Source of the DNA: Pseudomonas asturiensis
GTDB taxonomy: Bacteria; Pseudomonadota; Gammaproteobacteria; Pseudomonadales; Pseudomonadaceae
Assembly (NCBI RefSeq): GCF_900143095.1
Contig: NZ_FRDA01000006.1
Location: forward strand, 297,795-361,794
Length of the DNA stretch: 64,000 bases
Reading direction: 5' to 3'
Position numbers and translations under genes: made by a program. The notes under the pieces are model-generated. The model had not been told where the DNA came from, did not search any database, and was given only the letters and a program-made list of their open reading frames with translations. Numbering within the stretch: position 1 is the stretch's first letter; every line of letters begins with the position of its first letter. Shown here piece after piece: positions 51,545 to 61,395 of the stretch.

Positions 51545-53476
51545 TCAGAGGGTGGCGGCAACGAAGGCCGGGGCGTGCGTCCAGTCAATCGATTCAGGCG
51601 GCATGGGCCGCGCAAACCAGTAGCCCTGACCCAGCTCGCAGCCATTGTCCAGGAGGAAGGCCGCCTGATCTGCCTGCTCGATGCCTTCGGCCAGAACGCG
51701 CATGTTCATGCTGCCGGCAAGCCCGATGACCGCCCGGACAATCGCGATATCGTCCTCATCGCCCGGCAACCCGGCCACGAAACCCTGGTCGATTTTCAGT
51801 TTCTGGACCGGCATCCGCTTGAGCCTGAGTAACGAGGAATAACCGGTGCCGAAGTCATCGATGGCCAGGCTCAGGCCCAGTTCGCGCAGACGATGCAACT
51901 GCTCAATTGCCTGTTCCGGGTCATCCATGACCGCGCTTTCCGTCACTTCAAGCTCTAGAAAGGCGGGGTCAAGGCCCGTATCACGCAGGACGCGCGCCAC
52001 CTGGTGATCCAGATCGCCCTGACTGAACAGCCGACTGGAGACATTCACCGCAACGAAATTGACCGCTGCACCGGACGCCAGCCAACGCTGCATCTGTCGG
52101 CACGCGGCGTCCAGCACCCAGGCATCGATATCGGCGATCAAACCGCTCTGCTCCGCGATGGGAATGAACTCGGCAGGTGAAACCATTCCGCGTGAAGGAT
52201 GCTGCCAGCGCACCAGCGCCTCGACACCCACGATCCGGCACGTAGCAAGGTCGTGAACCGGCTGATAAAACACGCGCAATTCCTGCTGTTCGATGGCGCG
52301 ACGCAACTCGCTGGCCAACTGCACCCGCTGGCGGGCGTGGGCCGTCAGCTCTTCGGTATACAGCGCATAGCCATCGCGCCCGTTACTCTTGGCCTTGAAC
52401 AGCGCGGAATCGGCATTGCGCAGCAATTGCCCGTCAGTCAGCGCGTCACCGGGAAACAGACTGATGCCCAGACTGGCACTGATGAACAGTGGCTGGCCGT
52501 CGATGACGAACGGGGCTTTCATCAATTCGATCACCTGCTGCGCCAGCGCCGCCGCCTGCACCATCTGCTGGCAGTGTCTGGCCAGCAAGGCAAACTCGTC
52601 GCCGCCCAGCCTCGCCAGAGTCATGTCACTCTCCAGCAGCCCATTGAGGCGTTCGGCCACGGCCCGGAGCAGTTCATCGCCGGCACTGTGACCCAGGCTG
52701 TCGTTGATGATCTTGAAATGATCAAGATCGATCAGCAGCAACGCGCAGCCGCGCTTGCTGGAGCGCGCGGACACCAGCGCCTGGCTGATACGGTCGGTGA
52801 GCAACAAGCGATTGGGCAGGCCGGTCAAGGCGTCGTAATGGGCCAGTTGCGCCAGTTCACGCTCCGAGCGCTTGATCGCGGTCATGTCGGAGAATACCGC
52901 GACAAAATGCCGGGGCTGGCCATCGTCGCCCTTGATGCTGCGGATGGTCTGCCACTGCGGATAGACCTCTCCGCTTTTGCGCCGATTCCAGATTTCGCCG
53001 CTCCACTGTCCGGCACTGAGAATCGAGCGATACATCTGCCGGTAGAACTCAGGGCCGTGTCGGCCGGACTTGAACGTGCTGGGGTTGAAACCCAGCACCT
53101 CCTCCGGCTGATAGCCGGTGATGTCCACAAAGGCACGGTTGACGTGAACGATCCGGCCCTGGGCGTCGGTGACCAACACCCCTTCAAGGGTGCTGTCGAA
53201 CACCGCTGCCGCCAGCCGCAGCCGGTCAAGGTCTTCCTGCCGACGCTCGGCCTGTGCCTTGCCGCCAATGGCCTTCATCAAACGGTCACGCGCAACGAAG
53301 AGCATGACCGCGCTCAGCAAGACCCATCCATAACCGCCTGTCCGCTGAGCGATGGCCAATTGGGCCGGATCTTCGATAAGACTCGGCAGCAGGCCGTCGC
53401 AGGCCACCAGCCACACAACGGACAGCAGGCCATAAAGAATGGCGGTCCGCAGCGCGCCGGACGTTGATTGCGTCAT
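51545..53476 (-). CDS. Membrane PAS-GGDEF-EAL c-di-GMP enzyme
   Basis: This 643-residue protein has two N-terminal membrane segments (about 10-30 and 48-65), a PAS domain (about 90-205: GVLVTDAQGRIVHVNRAF), a GGDEF domain with the intact motif LARLGGDEFALL near 290 and an EAL domain with EALVRWQHP near 400 and DDFGTGYSSLLRLKRM near 545. Both catalytic signatures are intact, so either synthesis or breakdown of c-di-GMP is possible; composite proteins with such EAL domains are often phosphodiesterases. Its position between oscA and desA equals that of P. aeruginosa PA0285 (PipA). Start ATG at 53476 without a clear ribosome site. Confidence 0.9.
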   Translation of the reverse strand: MTQSTSGALRTAILYGLLSVVWLVACDGLLPSLIEDPAQLAIAQRTGGYGWVLLSAVMLFVARDRLMKAIGGKAQAERRQEDLDRLRLAAAVFDSTLEGVLVTDAQGRIVHVNRAFVDITGYQPEEVLGFNPSTFKSGRHGPEFYRQMYRSILSAGQWSGEIWNRRKSGEVYPQWQTIRSIKGDDGQPRHFVAVFSDMTAIKRSERELAQLAHYDALTGLPNRLLLTDRISQALVSARSSKRGCALLLIDLDHFKIINDSLGHSAGDELLRAVAERLNGLLESDMTLARLGGDEFALLARHCQQMVQAAALAQQVIELMKAPFVIDGQPLFISASLGISLFPGDALTDGQLLRNADSALFKAKSNGRDGYALYTEELTAHARQRVQLASELRRAIEQQELRVFYQPVHDLATCRIVGVEALVRWQHPSRGMVSPAEFIPIAEQSGLIADIDAWVLDAACRQMQRWLASGAAVNFVAVNVSSRLFSQGDLDHQVARVLRDTGLDPAFLELEVTESAVMDDPEQAIEQLHRLRELGLSLAIDDFGTGYSSLLRLKRMPVQKLKIDQGFVAGLPGDEDDIAIVRAVIGLAGSMNMRVLAEGIEQADQAAFLLDNGCELGQGYWFARPMPPESIDWTHAPAFVAATL

Positions 53477-53632
53477 AAGAAAACTGACAACCTTACGAAA
53501 GCCAGGGATTATAGAACAAGAAACATCCTGCGACTCTTATCTAAAAGCGTGACTGGTTTTCTGTGGGATGTCAGTGATAATGCGTTTGTTACTTTTTTCT
53601 TCACGCGTATCTTTTCGAGGGCCAAACAGCCT

Positions 53633-54817
53633 ATGTGGTACAACGGTTTGCTCGACCTTTCCGTCTGGCAGGTAATAGCAGTCACCCTGGCCATGACCCA
53701 TGTGACCATTGTCGGCGTCACGGTCTATCTGCACCGCTACTCAGCTCACCGCTCCCTGGAACTCAATGCGGGGCTCAAGCACTTCTTCCGTTTCTGGCTG
53801 TGGCTGACCACAGCACAGAACACCCGCGAGTGGACCGCCATCCACCGCAAGCATCACGCAAAATGCGAAACCGTCGATGACCCGCACAGTCCGGTCGTCA
53901 AAGGGCTGTCGACCGTTCTGCGCAAGGGCGCCGAACTGTATCGCGAAGAAGCCCAGAACCAGGACACCCTGCGTATCTACGGCAAGAACTGCCCGGAGGA
54001 CTGGATCGAGCGCAATCTGTACTCGCGCTACAAGCTGCTGGGTATCGCCCTGATGGCGGTCATCGACCTGGCGCTGTTCGGCGCCATCGGCATCACGGTC
54101 TGGGCCATCCAGATGATGTGGATTCCGTTCTGGGCGGCAGGCGTGGTCAACGGCCTGGGTCACGCGGTGGGTTATCGCAACTTCGAATGCCGTGATGCGG
54201 CGACCAACCTGGTGCCGTGGGGCATCATCATCGGTGGCGAAGAACTGCACAACAACCACCACACCTACCCCAACTCGGCCAAGCTGTCGGTCAAGCGCTG
54301 GGAGTTCGACATGGGCTGGGCGTGGATCCAGGTGTTCAGTTTCCTGCGTCTGGCCAAGGTTCAGCGTGTCGCGCCCATCGCCCACCGGGTTGAAGGCAAG
54401 GGTCATCTGGACATGGACACCGCGATGGCGATCCTCAACAACCGCTTCCAGATCATGGCCCAGTACCGCAATGTCGTGATCGGCCCGCTGGTCACTCAAG
54501 AGCTGGCCAAGGCCGACGCGTCGGTCCGTCACCAGTTCCATCGCGCCAAGCGCCTGCTATCGCGCGAGACCAGCCTGCTGGACGACAAGCACCACCTGCG
54601 CATCCAGACCATGCTGGAACACAGCCATGCCCTCAAGGTGATCTACGAAAAACGCCTGGCATTGCAGCAGATCTGGGCCAAGACCAGCAGCAACGGTCAC
54701 GACATGTTGTCTGCCATGAAAGAGTGGATACATGAGGCCGAAGCCAGCGGCATTCAGTCACTGCGCGACTTCGCCGACCAGCTGAAAACCTATTCGCTGC
54801 GTCCGGCTCAGGCCTGA
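53633..54817 (+). CDS. desA: Membrane fatty acid desaturase
   Basis: This inner-membrane di-iron desaturase (394 residues) makes a double bond in phospholipid acyl chains. The three histidine boxes are present: HRYSAHRS near residue 40, HRKHHAKC near 75 and HNNHHTYP near 205, with four membrane segments around them. The long C-terminal cytoplasmic tail (about 230-394) is usual in Pseudomonas DesA. ATG 53633 (MWYNGLLDL) is the family start; frame upstream to 53468 has no ribosome site. Adjacent to the c-di-GMP gene as PA0286 is to PA0285. Confidence 0.9.
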   Translation: MWYNGLLDLSVWQVIAVTLAMTHVTIVGVTVYLHRYSAHRSLELNAGLKHFFRFWLWLTTAQNTREWTAIHRKHHAKCETVDDPHSPVVKGLSTVLRKGAELYREEAQNQDTLRIYGKNCPEDWIERNLYSRYKLLGIALMAVIDLALFGAIGITVWAIQMMWIPFWAAGVVNGLGHAVGYRNFECRDAATNLVPWGIIIGGEELHNNHHTYPNSAKLSVKRWEFDMGWAWIQVFSFLRLAKVQRVAPIAHRVEGKGHLDMDTAMAILNNRFQIMAQYRNVVIGPLVTQELAKADASVRHQFHRAKRLLSRETSLLDDKHHLRIQTMLEHSHALKVIYEKRLALQQIWAKTSSNGHDMLSAMKEWIHEAEASGIQSLRDFADQLKTYSLRPAQA

Positions 54818-54827
54818 CACCATTGAT

Positions 54828-54856
54828 CGGCGCGCCCCCTGCTGGCGCGCCGTTTT
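54828..54856 (+). terminator. Rho-independent terminator of desA
   Basis: CGGCGCGCC and GGCGCGCCG form a perfect 9-bp stem around CCCTGCT, followed by TTTT, 11 bases after the desA stop. Confidence 0.8.
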
Positions 54857-54952
54857 CGGAACTTACCGCCTAAAAAAGCCTCTCATTCTCTTTCCCATAC
54901 ATGATCGGGAAAGGGTGCGGCACCTGCCGTACGCCGTTTGAGACATCGCCCT

Positions 54953-55951
54953 ATGGATAAGCACAGCCCTACCGTTTCACCCGACGCCCCCATCCCCGAA
55001 ATGCCCGCTGCCGCAGAGACCTTACTGGCCCTGATGCACGCGCAGGCCGAAGTGGCGCGGCTGAGCGAACGCGAACAACTGTTCAGCTCGCTGCTCGTCA
55101 GCGTCAATGCGGTGCTGTGGGCGTTCGACTGGGAAACCCAGCGCATGATCTATGTCAGCCCTGCCTACGAGCGCATCTTTGGACGCTCTGCGGGGCTGCT
55201 GCTGGCGGATTACAGCGAGTGGCGCGACAGCATCTACCCGGACGATCTCAATTATGCCGAGCGCAGCCTGAGCGAAGTGATCGAAAAGGGCGCCATTGAA
55301 GACCGCGAGTACCGGATCATCCGCGCCGACGGCGAGGTGCGCTGGCTGAGCGACAAGTGTTTTGTCAGCCGCAAGGCCGATGATGCCCAGCGCCTGATCG
55401 TGGTAGGCATCGCCGAAGACATCACCGAAAAGAAGCACCTCGAAGACGAACTGCAGCGCCTGGCAACCACCGATGTGCTGACCCAGAGCAGCAACCGTCG
55501 GCACTTCTTCGAATGCGCGCAGCGGGAGTTCGAACTGGCGCGCCTCAATGGCACGCCGCTGGCGTTTCTGTTGCTGGACATCGATGACTTCAAGCTGGTG
55601 AACGACACCTACGGGCACCAGGAAGGCGACACTGTACTGCAACGGATTGCGGAAAGCGGTCGCTCTGCCCTCAGGCGTGCGGACCTGTTTGGACGCATTG
55701 GTGGCGAAGAATTCGCGGCAGTGTTCCCCGGCTGTGCCCCGGAAATGGCCATGCAGATCGCCGAGCGCCTGCAACGTGAGATCCAGCGCCAGAGCTTCCA
55801 GTGCGGCAACAGCACCTTCAGCATCACCGCCAGCCAGGGCCTGACCAACCTCAGCAAGGACGACCACAGCCTGGAAGCTCTCTACGGCCGCGCAGACGCT
55901 GCGATGTACCAGGCCAAGCGTCAGGGCAAGAATCAGATCGTACTGGCCTGA
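54953..55951 (+). CDS. PAS-GGDEF diguanylate cyclase
   Basis: This 332-residue cytoplasmic protein without membrane segments has a PAS/PAC domain (about 45-160: VLWAFDWETQRMIYVSPAYE, YRIIRADGEVRWLSDK) and a GGDEF domain (about 165-330). The active site is GGEEF near 250, and the RxxD inhibitory site (RRAD) lies five residues before it, so feedback-regulated cyclase activity is expected. The motif TDVLTQSSNRRHF departs from the usual TDxLTGLxNRR. Equivalent in content and place to P. aeruginosa PA0290. ATG 54953 is chosen over TTG 54938. Confidence 0.88.
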   Translation: MDKHSPTVSPDAPIPEMPAAAETLLALMHAQAEVARLSEREQLFSSLLVSVNAVLWAFDWETQRMIYVSPAYERIFGRSAGLLLADYSEWRDSIYPDDLNYAERSLSEVIEKGAIEDREYRIIRADGEVRWLSDKCFVSRKADDAQRLIVVGIAEDITEKKHLEDELQRLATTDVLTQSSNRRHFFECAQREFELARLNGTPLAFLLLDIDDFKLVNDTYGHQEGDTVLQRIAESGRSALRRADLFGRIGGEEFAAVFPGCAPEMAMQIAERLQREIQRQSFQCGNSTFSITASQGLTNLSKDDHSLEALYGRADAAMYQAKRQGKNQIVLA

Positions 55952-55953
55952 CC

Positions 55954-55981
55954 TGATCGCTCCCACGCGCGGGAACGATCA
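55954..55981. repeat. Imperfect hairpin repeat (GATCG-TCCC...GGGA-CGATC)
   Basis: TGATCGCTCCC-ACGCGC-GGGAACGATCA forms a stem with one mismatch just after the diguanylate cyclase stop. Parts of the same unit (GTGGGAACGATC, GATCGTCCCC) occur near 5217 and 34599, suggesting a dispersed family that may double as a terminator. Confidence 0.6.
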
Positions 55982-56039
55982 TCAGGGCTTGGGCGCTGTG
56001 CTAAAAGTCGGCGAACACAGCCACTTTTTCGTGTAAAGC

Positions 56040-57011
56040 CTAAACCGCCATCGGCGCCGTCATCGCCGGGTGGTGCTCGTAGCCTTCCAGCGAGAAATCC
56101 GACGGCTCGATCAGTTCCAGCCACTCCGGCTGATACACACCCGTCTTGGCAAACTCCGGCACACGGTCAGAGATTTTCAGCTTCGGCATCGGGAACGGCT
56201 CGCGGGTGAGCTGCTCGTTGAGCATGTCCAGATGGTTCTCGTAGACGTGGGCGTCGCCGATGAAATAGGTAAACCAGCGCGGTGTGTAGCCTGTCAGGCG
56301 GCCGATCAGGCTCAGCAAGGCAGCGCCCTCGGTGAGGTTGAACGGTGTGCCCAGACCCAGATCGTTCGAGCGAATGTAGAGCGTCAGCGAGATTTCACGC
56401 GTCTGCGGGTTCGGGTGCAACTGGTAGAGCAGATGGCACGGCGGCAGCGCCATTTCATCGAGCTGTGCGCAGTTCCAGCCGTGGAACAGAATCCGGCGAC
56501 TGCCCGGATCGTTGATGATGGTGTCGACGCACTGACGAATCTGGTCGATGGCCTTGTACAGCACCACGAACGCCTGGCCGTCTTCTTCGGACTCGGCAAT
56601 CTGCCGATAACCCTGACTGAGCGCCAGCTCGATAGCCGCGACATTGGCCGCATCGATACGCTTGTAGGCGGGCCATTTGCGCCATTGCACGCCATATACC
56701 TCGCCCAGATCGTCTTCGCCTTTACGGAACGGGTTGTTCAGCCACTGAGCGTTTTCGTTGGCGTTCTGGTCCCAGACCTTGCAGCCCAGTTCGCGAAATT
56801 CGGCCGCATTGCTCACGCCGCGCAGGAAACCGACCATCTCGCCAATGGCCGACTTGAACGCCATGCGACGCGTGGTGATCGCCGGGAAACCTTCCTGCAA
56901 GTCATAACGCAGCATCGCACCCGGAAAGCTGATGGTGTTCACGCCCGTACGGTTGGACTGCAACGTCCCGTGCTTGATCACGTGAGCGACGAGTTCCAGA
57001 TATTGCTTCAT
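56040..57011 (-). CDS. thyA: Thymidylate synthase (long form)
   Basis: It methylates dUMP to dTMP with methylenetetrahydrofolate. The 323 residues are longer than the 264 of E. coli ThyA. The catalytic cysteine is in LPPCHLLYQ near 190, the phosphate-binding arginines in [10 protein letters not shown] near 168 and [17 protein letters not shown] near 210. The additional length lies in two places: about ten residues before [12 protein letters not shown] and about 35 residues after it ([20 protein letters not shown] to YKAIDQI). Such long forms occur in fluorescent pseudomonads. ATG 57011; the gene follows lgt in the same direction with a hairpin between them. Confidence 0.93.
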   Translation of the reverse strand: MKQYLELVAHVIKHGTLQSNRTGVNTISFPGAMLRYDLQEGFPAITTRRMAFKSAIGEMVGFLRGVSNAAEFRELGCKVWDQNANENAQWLNNPFRKGEDDLGEVYGVQWRKWPAYKRIDAANVAAIELALSQGYRQIAESEEDGQAFVVLYKAIDQIRQCVDTIINDPGSRRILFHGWNCAQLDEMALPPCHLLYQLHPNPQTREISLTLYIRSNDLGLGTPFNLTEGAALLSLIGRLTGYTPRWFTYFIGDAHVYENHLDMLNEQLTREPFPMPKLKISDRVPEFAKTGVYQPEWLELIEPSDFSLEGYEHHPAMTAPMAV

Positions 57012-57033
57012 AAATCACCTGCATTGGTGAAAG

Positions 57034-57054
57034 CGCCGGGCGTGTTTCCCGGCG
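57034..57054 (-). terminator. Hairpin between lgt and thyA
   Basis: CGCCGGG-CGTGTTT-CCCGGCG is a perfect 7-bp stem directly after the lgt stop, followed on the minus strand by CTTTC only. Partial termination between lgt and thyA is possible. Confidence 0.55.
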
Positions 57055-57062
57055 TTTCGGTG

Positions 57063-57875
57063 TTAGACCGCTGCGTTGGTCGCTGCGGGAGCGCGCTTGT
57101 AGGCCAGCCAGATCAGGAACAGACCGGCAATGATCATCGGCAGACTCAGGATCTGACCCATGGTGACCCAGCCCCACGCCAGATAGCCCAGCTGTGCATC
57201 CGGCACGCGGACGAACTCGACCACGAAACGGAAAATGCCATAAAACAACGCGAACATGCCGGAAACGGCCATGGTCGGGCGAGGTTTGCGCGCATAGAGA
57301 TTGAGAATGATGAACAGTGCCACACCTTCCAGCGCGAACTGGTACAGCTGCGACGGATGGCGCGCCAGCTGCGCAGGGTCGCTGAACGGCGGGAACACCA
57401 TGGCCCACGGCACGTCGGTCGGCTTGCCCCACAATTCGGCGTTGATGAAGTTGCCGATGCGTCCGGCGCCCAGACCAATCGGCACCAGTGGTGCGACGAA
57501 ATCCATCAGCTGGAAGAAGCTTTTGCCGTTGCGCTTGCCGAACCACCAGGCCGCGATCATGACACCGACAAAGCCACCGTGGAACGCCATGCCGCCCTTC
57601 CACACCTCGAAGATGAGCAACGGATTGGCGATATAGGCCGACAGGTCGTAGAACAACACGTAGCCCAGCCGTCCGCCGACGATCACGCCCATGGCCAGCC
57701 AGAAAATCAGGTCGGAAAGCTTTTCCTTGGTCCAGGTCGGGTCGAACGCGTTCAAGCGACGCGAAGCCAGCAGCCAGGCGCCGCCGATGCCGACCAGGTA
57801 CATCAAACCGTACCAGTGAATTTGCAGCGGGCCGATGGCGACAGCCACCGGGTCAATCTGCGGGTAAGGCAGCAT
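57063..57875 (-). CDS. lgt: Prolipoprotein diacylglyceryl transferase
   Basis: This inner-membrane enzyme transfers diacylglycerol from phosphatidylglycerol to the lipobox cysteine of prolipoproteins. It has 270 residues and seven predicted helices, with the family signature [17 protein letters not shown] near 137 and the HGG motif in [10 protein letters not shown] near 95. A substrate-essential arginine is in [10 protein letters not shown] near 70. Housekeeping and conserved next to thyA in Pseudomonas. Confidence 0.95.
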   Translation of the reverse strand: MLPYPQIDPVAVAIGPLQIHWYGLMYLVGIGGAWLLASRRLNAFDPTWTKEKLSDLIFWLAMGVIVGGRLGYVLFYDLSAYIANPLLIFEVWKGGMAFHGGFVGVMIAAWWFGKRNGKSFFQLMDFVAPLVPIGLGAGRIGNFINAELWGKPTDVPWAMVFPPFSDPAQLARHPSQLYQFALEGVALFIILNLYARKPRPTMAVSGMFALFYGIFRFVVEFVRVPDAQLGYLAWGWVTMGQILSLPMIIAGLFLIWLAYKRAPAATNAAV

Positions 57876-58001
57876 TGCGAATCCTCAATTGGAACGCCCT
57901 TGCGGGCGACTGAATCAGGCGGGCATGTTACCGGACCCCGGCCGGTTGCTCTAGCAGACACCGATCAAAGCTGCGTACAGTTCAGGAAAAAGGAGAACCG
58001 A

Positions 58002-58748
58002 ATGTGTCTGATCGTATTCGCCTGGCGCCCGTCCAAGGCTCAGTCGCTGATTGTGGCGGCCAATCGTGACGAATTCTATGCCCGGCCTACCCGGCCACTG
58101 AGCCAGTGGGAAGACATGCCGAACCTCTATGCAGGCCGGGACCTCGAAGCAGGTGGCACCTGGATGGGCATCAGTGCTCAGGGGCGCTTTGCCGCTGTGA
58201 CCAATATTCGTGATCCGGGCCAGACGCTGGGCCTTCGCTCCCGGGGCGAGCTGGTCGCGAAGTTTCTGGCGGGCGAGCAATCACCTGACGATTACGTGGC
58301 CGAAATGGCTGTGAGGGCGGGTGAGTACGCTGGATTCAACCTGCTGGCGGGTGACGCAAGGCAGTTGTATTTCCTGAACTCGGCCGACCCGATGCCTCGG
58401 TTACTGGGTGAAGGTGTGTACGGGCTGTCCAATGCAGGACTGGACACACCCTGGCCCAAGCTGCTCAAGGCCAGGGCAGCGCTGACGGCGCAGCTGGATG
58501 ACCCGCAGCCTGAGGCGTTGCTGAAGCTGCTGCGCGATGCCGAGCCCGCCGCCGACACTGAGCTGCCTGAAACGGGGGTTGGCCTGGTGACCGAGAAGCT
58601 GCTGTCCAGCGTATTCATCGCCAGCCCCAACTATGGCACCCGCGCCAGCACCGTACTGATCGTCAATGCTGACGGCACGCGACAGATGATCGAACACAGC
58701 TTCGGGCCGCAGGGTGGACAGTTGGGTGAAGTTGAACTGAGGGTTTAG
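58002..58748 (+). CDS. NRDE-domain (TANGO2-like) protein
   Basis: This 248-residue protein begins MCLIVFAWRP and carries the NRDE signature ANRDEFYARPTRPL near residue 21, with GRDLEAGGTWMGISAQGRFA near 48 and VTNIRDP near 70. The eukaryotic relative TANGO2 affects haem and lipid handling; the bacterial function is unproven. It may have an N-terminal nucleophile fold with Cys2 as its nucleophile. ATG 58002 has AGGAG six bases upstream. It is divergent from lgt; a much longer open frame reaching back to 56070 is an antisense artefact. Confidence 0.87.
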   Translation: MCLIVFAWRPSKAQSLIVAANRDEFYARPTRPLSQWEDMPNLYAGRDLEAGGTWMGISAQGRFAAVTNIRDPGQTLGLRSRGELVAKFLAGEQSPDDYVAEMAVRAGEYAGFNLLAGDARQLYFLNSADPMPRLLGEGVYGLSNAGLDTPWPKLLKARAALTAQLDDPQPEALLKLLRDAEPAADTELPETGVGLVTEKLLSSVFIASPNYGTRASTVLIVNADGTRQMIEHSFGPQGGQLGEVELRV

Positions 58749-58820
58749 CAGATGCGGAGCGCCTTGGGAGGCTCCGCCACATCCTCGACGTAGCGCTGTC
58801 GCGCAGCAAACACCGCGCGT

Positions 58821-58912
58821 CGTGGGAGCGGACTTGTCCGCGAATGCAGTATTTCAGCGACTGAATCTGCATCGGATGTACCGGCCTTTTCGCGGACAAG
58901 TCCGCTCCCACA
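58821..58912. repeat. REP inverted repeat pair (GGAGCGGACTTGTCCGCG family)
   Basis: GTGGGAGCGGACTTGTCCGC (58821 onward) and the opposed CGCGGACAAGTCCGCTCCCA ending near 58912 lie between the convergent NRDE and ptsP genes. The whole 346-base gap also holds two copies of GCGGAGCGCCTTGGG (58754 and 59036); no gene is seen. Confidence 0.85.
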
Positions 58913-59094
58913 CATTGAGCTTCGTCAGTGTTTAACAGGTTGTTTAATAAGGCTTTTCCTGAAGATCACTGCTGTACACAAGTCTGCCTCGATACTGATC
59001 ATGCCCGTCGCTCCGCATCACACTCGAGAGCGGACGCGGAGCGCCTTGGGCGGCGTACCACGCAGGAGCGGAGCGATCAGACGATCAATAGACC

Positions 59095-61374
59095 CTAGTG
59101 CCCCTTCACGGACCCCGGGTTGATCATCCGCGACAGGCCCAGGTTCTTCAGCGCCAGTTGCAGCGAGCTGCTGATCACTTGCGGGTTGTCGTTGGTCATC
59201 AGTTGCGCCAGCAAATCCTTGGCCTTGCTGAGATTGATCTGACGCAGCATCCACTTCACTTTCGGCAGGTTGGTGGCGTTCATCGACAGGCTGTCGAAGC
59301 CCATCGCCATCAACAGCACGGCCGCTGCAGGGTCACCGGCCATTTCACCGCAGATACTGACCGGCTTGCCCTCGGCGTGAGCGTCACGCACCACGCTTTG
59401 CAACGCCTGCAGCACCGCCGGATGCAGGTAATCGTAGAGGTCGGCCACACGTGGGTTGTTGCGGTCGACAGCGAGCAGGTACTGGGTCAGGTCGTTGGAG
59501 CCGACCGACAGGAAGTCCACTTGACGGGCCAGATCGCGGGTCTGGTAGACCGCTGCCGGGACTTCGATCATCACGCCCACCGGCGGCATCGGCACGTCGG
59601 TGCCTTCGTCACGCACCTCGCCCCAGGCGCGGTGGATCAGGTGCAGTGCCTCTTCGACCTCATGGGTGCTGGAGATCATCGGCAACAGAATGCGCAGGTT
59701 GTTCAGGCCCTCGCTGGCCTTGAGCATGGCGCGGGTCTGGACCAGGAAGATTTCCGGGTGATCGAGGGTGACGCGAATGCCGCGCCAGCCCAGAAACGGG
59801 TTGTCTTCCTTGATCGGGAAATACGACAGCGACTTGTCACCACCGATGTCCAGGCTGCGCATGGTCACCGGCAGCGGATGGAACGCGGCCAGTTGTTCGC
59901 GATAGATCGCCAGTTGCTCTTTTTCACTGGGAAAGCGCTGGTTGATCATGAACGGCACTTCGGTGCGATACAGGCCAACACCTTCGGCCCCACGCTGTTG
60001 CGCCCGCGCCACGTCGGCCAGCAGGCCGGTGTTGACCCAAAGCGGCATGCGGTGGCCGTCGAGTGTCACGCACGGCAGCTCACGCAGCGCATCGAGGCCT
60101 TGGGAAAGCTGTCGCTCCTCCTCGACCACCTTGCCGAACTGCTTGCGCATGATGTCGCTGGGGTTGGTGAACACCTCGCCGTGGTAGCCGTCGACAATCA
60201 GGTCGATGCCATCGACCTTGGAGTACGGGAAGTCCACCAGGCCCATGACCGTCGGAATGCCCATGGCCCGGGCCAGAATCGCCACGTGGGAGTTACCCGA
60301 ACCCTGCACCGAGACCAGACCGACCAGCTTGCCTTCCGGCACTTCGCCCAGCATGGCCGGGGAAAGCTCTTCGCTGACCAGAATCGTGTTGTCGGGGTAG
60401 ACCAGCGCCTGTTGCCGCGCTTCCTGAAGGTAGGCCAGCAGACGGCGGCCCAGGTCCTTGACGTCCGACGCCCGCTCGCGCAGGTAGGCGTCGTCCATCA
60501 GCTCGAAACGTTTGACGTGTTCGTTGACCACCGAGCGCAACGCGCCCTGCGCCCATTGGCCGGTCTTGATAACGTTGGTGACTTCGCTGCCCAGGGACGC
60601 ATCGTCGAGCATCATCAGGTAGACGTCGAACAGGGCGCGCTCTTCAGGGCGCAACTGCGTGGCGAGCTTGGCGGACAGGGTGCGCATGTCATTGCGCACG
60701 CCTTCCAGCGCATTCTGAAACAGCGCCAGTTCCGCTGCGATGTCCGTGACCGTCTTGTCCGGCACCACTTCCAGGTCGGCAGGCGGCAACATGACCACGG
60801 CCACGCCGACTGCAGCGCCGGGCGAACCGGCCACGCCGACGAACTTGGCTTCCTGAATACCCTTGCCCTGACGACCCAGACCGCGGATCGAGCCAGTGGC
60901 TTCAGCATGGGCAATAACGCCCGCCAGTTGCGCGCTCATGGTGACCAGAAAGGCTTCTTCGCCCTCGTCGAACTGGCGACGCTCCTTTTGCTGGATGACC
61001 AACACCCCGACTACACGGCGGTGGTGGATGATCGGCGCGCCGAGGAACGATGCGTAACGCTCTTCACCGGTTTCGGCGAAGTAGCGATAACGGGGGTGAT
61101 CGGCTGCGTTTTCAAGGTTCAGCGGTTCTTCGCGCGTACCGACCAGACCCACGAGGCCTTCGTTCGGCGCCATGCTGACCTTGCCGATAGACCGTTTGTT
61201 GAGGCCTTCGGAGGCCATCAGCACAAAACGGTTGGCTTCGGCATCGAGCAGGTAGACCGAGCAGACCTGGCTGCCCATGGCCTCCTTGACGCGTAACACA
61301 ATAATGCCCAACGCCGCCTTGAGATCCTTGGCGGAGTTAACTTCCTGGACGATCTTGCGCAGCGTATTGAGCAT
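59095..61374 (-). CDS. ptsP: PTS-Ntr enzyme I (PEP-protein phosphotransferase)
   Basis: First enzyme of the nitrogen-related PTS; it takes phosphate from PEP and passes it to NPr (PtsO) and then PtsN, linking nitrogen and carbon status to regulation. The 759 residues show a GAF domain (1-170; LLDAEANRFVLMASEGLNKR), then the enzyme I domains with the phospho-histidine in GSGNSHVAILARAMGIPTVM near 355 and the PEP-binding barrel (SLDIGGDKSLSYFP near 455, GWRGIRVTLDHPE near 480, CGEMAGDP near 690). Virulence and stress effects are known in other pseudomonads. Downstream of rppH by 21 bases, same operon. Confidence 0.95.
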   Translation of the reverse strand: MLNTLRKIVQEVNSAKDLKAALGIIVLRVKEAMGSQVCSVYLLDAEANRFVLMASEGLNKRSIGKVSMAPNEGLVGLVGTREEPLNLENAADHPRYRYFAETGEERYASFLGAPIIHHRRVVGVLVIQQKERRQFDEGEEAFLVTMSAQLAGVIAHAEATGSIRGLGRQGKGIQEAKFVGVAGSPGAAVGVAVVMLPPADLEVVPDKTVTDIAAELALFQNALEGVRNDMRTLSAKLATQLRPEERALFDVYLMMLDDASLGSEVTNVIKTGQWAQGALRSVVNEHVKRFELMDDAYLRERASDVKDLGRRLLAYLQEARQQALVYPDNTILVSEELSPAMLGEVPEGKLVGLVSVQGSGNSHVAILARAMGIPTVMGLVDFPYSKVDGIDLIVDGYHGEVFTNPSDIMRKQFGKVVEEERQLSQGLDALRELPCVTLDGHRMPLWVNTGLLADVARAQQRGAEGVGLYRTEVPFMINQRFPSEKEQLAIYREQLAAFHPLPVTMRSLDIGGDKSLSYFPIKEDNPFLGWRGIRVTLDHPEIFLVQTRAMLKASEGLNNLRILLPMISSTHEVEEALHLIHRAWGEVRDEGTDVPMPPVGVMIEVPAAVYQTRDLARQVDFLSVGSNDLTQYLLAVDRNNPRVADLYDYLHPAVLQALQSVVRDAHAEGKPVSICGEMAGDPAAAVLLMAMGFDSLSMNATNLPKVKWMLRQINLSKAKDLLAQLMTNDNPQVISSSLQLALKNLGLSRMINPGSVKGH

Positions 61375-61395
61375 GGCTCGGGGTCGAACTCCGTG

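Noticed and set aside
56070..58001. A very long open frame on the plus strand running into the NRDE gene
   Set aside because: It is antisense to thyA and lgt, its predicted protein has low-complexity R/Q/H-rich composition, and the NRDE family start with a good ribosome site is at 58002.
59098..61296. A 732-codon open frame antisense to ptsP
   Set aside because: GC-rich codon bias of ptsP leaves the opposite strand open; the predicted protein is H/Q/R-rich and resembles no family.
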